Shown here in pieces: positions 62,949 to 64,000 of a stretch of DNA of 64,000 nucleotides. The stretch covers positions 62,001 through 126,000 of the forward strand of contig NZ_JANKBZ010000022.1 of assembly GCF_024623785.1 (NCBI RefSeq). Direction: 5' to 3'. This stretch comes from Archangium lipolyticum. Lineage in GTDB: Bacteria; Myxococcota; Myxococcia; Myxococcales; Myxococcaceae. Numbering within the stretch: position 1 is the stretch's first letter; each line of letters opens with the position of its first letter. The notes below the pieces were generated by a model, which was not told the DNA's origin, did no database searches, and saw only the letters and a program-made list of their open reading frames with translations. The translations under genes and the position numbers were made by a program.

Positions 62949-62982
62949 GGCGATATGTGAAAATATATGGACTTACATGGCC
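62943..62982. promoter_or_regulatory. AT-rich divergent promoter flanked by an inverted repeat
   Basis: GGCCATG (62943-62949) and CATGGCC (62976-62982) face each other across the AT-rich core ATATGTGAAAATATATGG, a marked exception in this GC-rich DNA. It lies between the RHH start (62948, -) and the lipoprotein gene (63043, +). It may be the RHH binding site. Confidence 0.35.
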
Positions 62983-63042
62983 ATTGAAGCGCTGTTTTTC
63001 GGGGCCCGTGAACCGGCCGTCGAAATGGCGCCAGGAGTGGTG

Positions 63043-63657
63043 ATGTCCTCGATGAGCAAGTGGGTGGTGGGGCTCGCCCTGGTGGGTCTCTGTGGGTGCG
63101 CGTCCGACAAGGGAGCGAAGCAACCGGAGGCGGCGAAGAAGGAGGCCGGGCAACCGGCACCGGAGCCCATCCGCCCCCAGCCGGCGTCCAACGAGAAGGT
63201 GTCGGAGAGGGACACCAACACCGACGACAAGGCGGACGTGTGGGTCTACTCGGTGGAGGAGCGAGGGGCGGAGGGGGAGACGCGCCTGCGGATGGTCCGC
63301 AAGGAGCTGGACATCAACTGGGACGGCCGGGTGGACCTGACCACGTACTACGACGCCCGCGGGGAGCGTGAGCGCGAGGCGATGGACCTGGACTTCGACG
63401 GGAAGGTGGACTCGGTCGCCTTCTACGAGAAGGGCGTCAACGTCCGGAAGGAGCGGGATCTGAACGGGGATGGCCGGACGGACGAGTGGGCGTACTACGA
63501 GCGGGGCAAGCTGGCGCGCAAGGAGCGGGACTCCACGGGCGACGGCCGCGTGGACTACTGGGAGTACTGGGAGAAGGACCAGGTGGATCGCATCGGCGAG
63601 GACCTGGACGGTGACGGCAACGTGGACAAGTGGAGCCGCAACGCCCAGGCCGAGTGA
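63043..63657 (+). CDS. lipoprotein with six EF-hand-like calcium loops
   Basis: 204 aa. The start at 63043 has AGGAG five bases upstream; the ATG at 63052 is a weaker alternative. Lipobox LCGC (~16-19). After a Pro/Ala/Lys-rich linker, six spaced loops of the DxDxDG type are seen: DTNTDDKADV, DINWDGRVDL, DLDFDGKVDS, DLNGDGRTDE, DSTGDGRVDY and DLDGDGNVDK. They resemble FG-GAP/dockerin calcium sites separated by short strands (AYYERGKLARKERD). A surface protein that probably binds calcium; function unknown. It converges with the manA gene, 3 bp apart. Confidence 0.75.
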   Translation: MSSMSKWVVGLALVGLCGCASDKGAKQPEAAKKEAGQPAPEPIRPQPASNEKVSERDTNTDDKADVWVYSVEERGAEGETRLRMVRKELDINWDGRVDLTTYYDARGEREREAMDLDFDGKVDSVAFYEKGVNVRKERDLNGDGRTDEWAYYERGKLARKERDSTGDGRVDYWEYWEKDQVDRIGEDLDGDGNVDKWSRNAQAE

Positions 63658-63660
63658 GGC

Positions 63661-64000
63661 TCAGACGCCGGAGGTCGCGCGGAACACGACCCCGTCGCCC
63701 TCGAGCGACCAGGCGCCATCCGCCGCGCTCACGAACACCGACGCGCCCCGGGGCAGCGCGAGCGCCTGTCCGCCCACCGACAGCCGGGCGGCGCCGCTGG
63801 TGCACAGGAGGATCTCCGGCCCCCGCCGCTCCGGCCGCGAGACAACCCCTGGGCGGAGCTGGATGCGCGAGAGGCGGAACTCCTCGGTGGGCGTGGGATA
63901 GACGAACTCCACCCCATCCGTGGAGGACTCCGGGACGAGGGCGATGGGGCCACACCGGAAGTCCAGCACGCGGAGCAGCTCCGGGACGTCCACGTGCTTG
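63661..64000 (-). CDS. manA: mannose-6-phosphate isomerase, C-terminal part (5' end outside window)
   Basis: The frame runs off the window end as KHVDVPELLRVLDF, the conserved motif of type I phosphomannose isomerases (CPF/TPKHVDV form). The remaining ~110 residues are the C-terminal cupin domain (ILLCTSGAARLSVGGQALAL, RGASVFVSAAD). The enzyme interconverts fructose-6-P and mannose-6-P for GDP-mannose and glycan synthesis, in keeping with the nucleotide-sugar genes beside it. Confidence 0.85.
   Translation of the reverse strand, partial: KHVDVPELLRVLDFRCGPIALVPESSTDGVEFVYPTPTEEFRLSRIQLRPGVVSRPERRGPEILLCTSGAARLSVGGQALALPRGASVFVSAADGAWSLEGDGVVFRATSGV

Overview
The window looks like a chromosomal stretch of a predatory myxobacterium (suborder Cystobacterineae, Archangium/Cystobacter type). 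The evidence is uniformly high GC, GTG and TTG starts, many lipoprotein genes, a MYXO-CTERM tail on the product of 10110-10763, a MopE-type metal-binding lipoprotein, a very large RCC1-repeat lipoprotein, and an LPXTG-free, cysteine-rich secretome. No rRNA, tRNA, CRISPR array or prophage was seen.

Layout. 1-1.5 kb: end of a TPR/membrane gene plus a cysteine-rich lipoprotein. 1.5-8.9 kb: small detoxification and regulatory modules: an AraC regulator with SnoaL-like, GST and alpha/beta-hydrolase neighbours that share a duplicated 44-bp operator-like element; a TetR/FAD-monooxygenase pair with a double palindrome; and a helix-turn-helix/DUF4180 pair. 9-16 kb: an iron-linked block. Fur-like boxes lie before an MxcI-like lipoprotein (followed by a CxxCH MYXO-CTERM protein) and before a 14-blade RCC1 lipoprotein. 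16-22.4 kb: secreted metalloprotease, nitrilase-like protein, sialidase-like lipoprotein and a DJ-1/YHS protein. 22.4-29.5 kb: a rearranged region with two decayed, outward-facing IS3-family copies. They bracket MarR/MFS genes and are surrounded by remnants of a CHAT-domain gene, an alpha/beta hydrolase, a GlxA-type regulator and a GH31 glycosidase, ending in a toxin-tail/immunity-like pair. 29.6-41.4 kb: lipoprotein, MalT-like giant regulator divergent from a di-heme beta-propeller protein, phosphotransferase, neutral ceramidase, methyltransferase, and Fur-box-preceded bfd-bfr. 41.4-53.1 kb: saccharopine-dehydrogenase-like protein, vanadium haloperoxidase, a lipoprotein/cytoplasmic-partner/nucleotidyltransferase operon resembling SitA-SitI toxin-immunity loci, GNAT, phytase-like lipoprotein, CocE hydrolase with a zinc-ribbon partner, a TIGR02587/TIGR02588 membrane pair and a serine hydrolase.

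53.1-64 kb is housekeeping. A tight minus-strand run reads lepA, lepB, a DUF4845-like protein, pyrB, pyrC, carA and a conserved hypothetical (protein export coupled to pyrimidine synthesis). A second minus-strand set (RHH regulator, UDP-glucuronate decarboxylase-like and UDP-glucose 4-epimerase-like genes) makes nucleotide sugars. A calcium-loop lipoprotein and the 3' part of a mannose-6-phosphate isomerase gene close the window.

No single feature here is certainly a new system. The best candidates are the lipoprotein toxin-like operon at 44.6-46.4 kb, the paired AraC direct-repeat elements at 2.1 and 3.8 kb, the Fur-linked RCC1 and CxxCH surface proteins, and the ceramidase whose nucleophile position is threonine. 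All functional calls are from reading motifs; no database search was possible.
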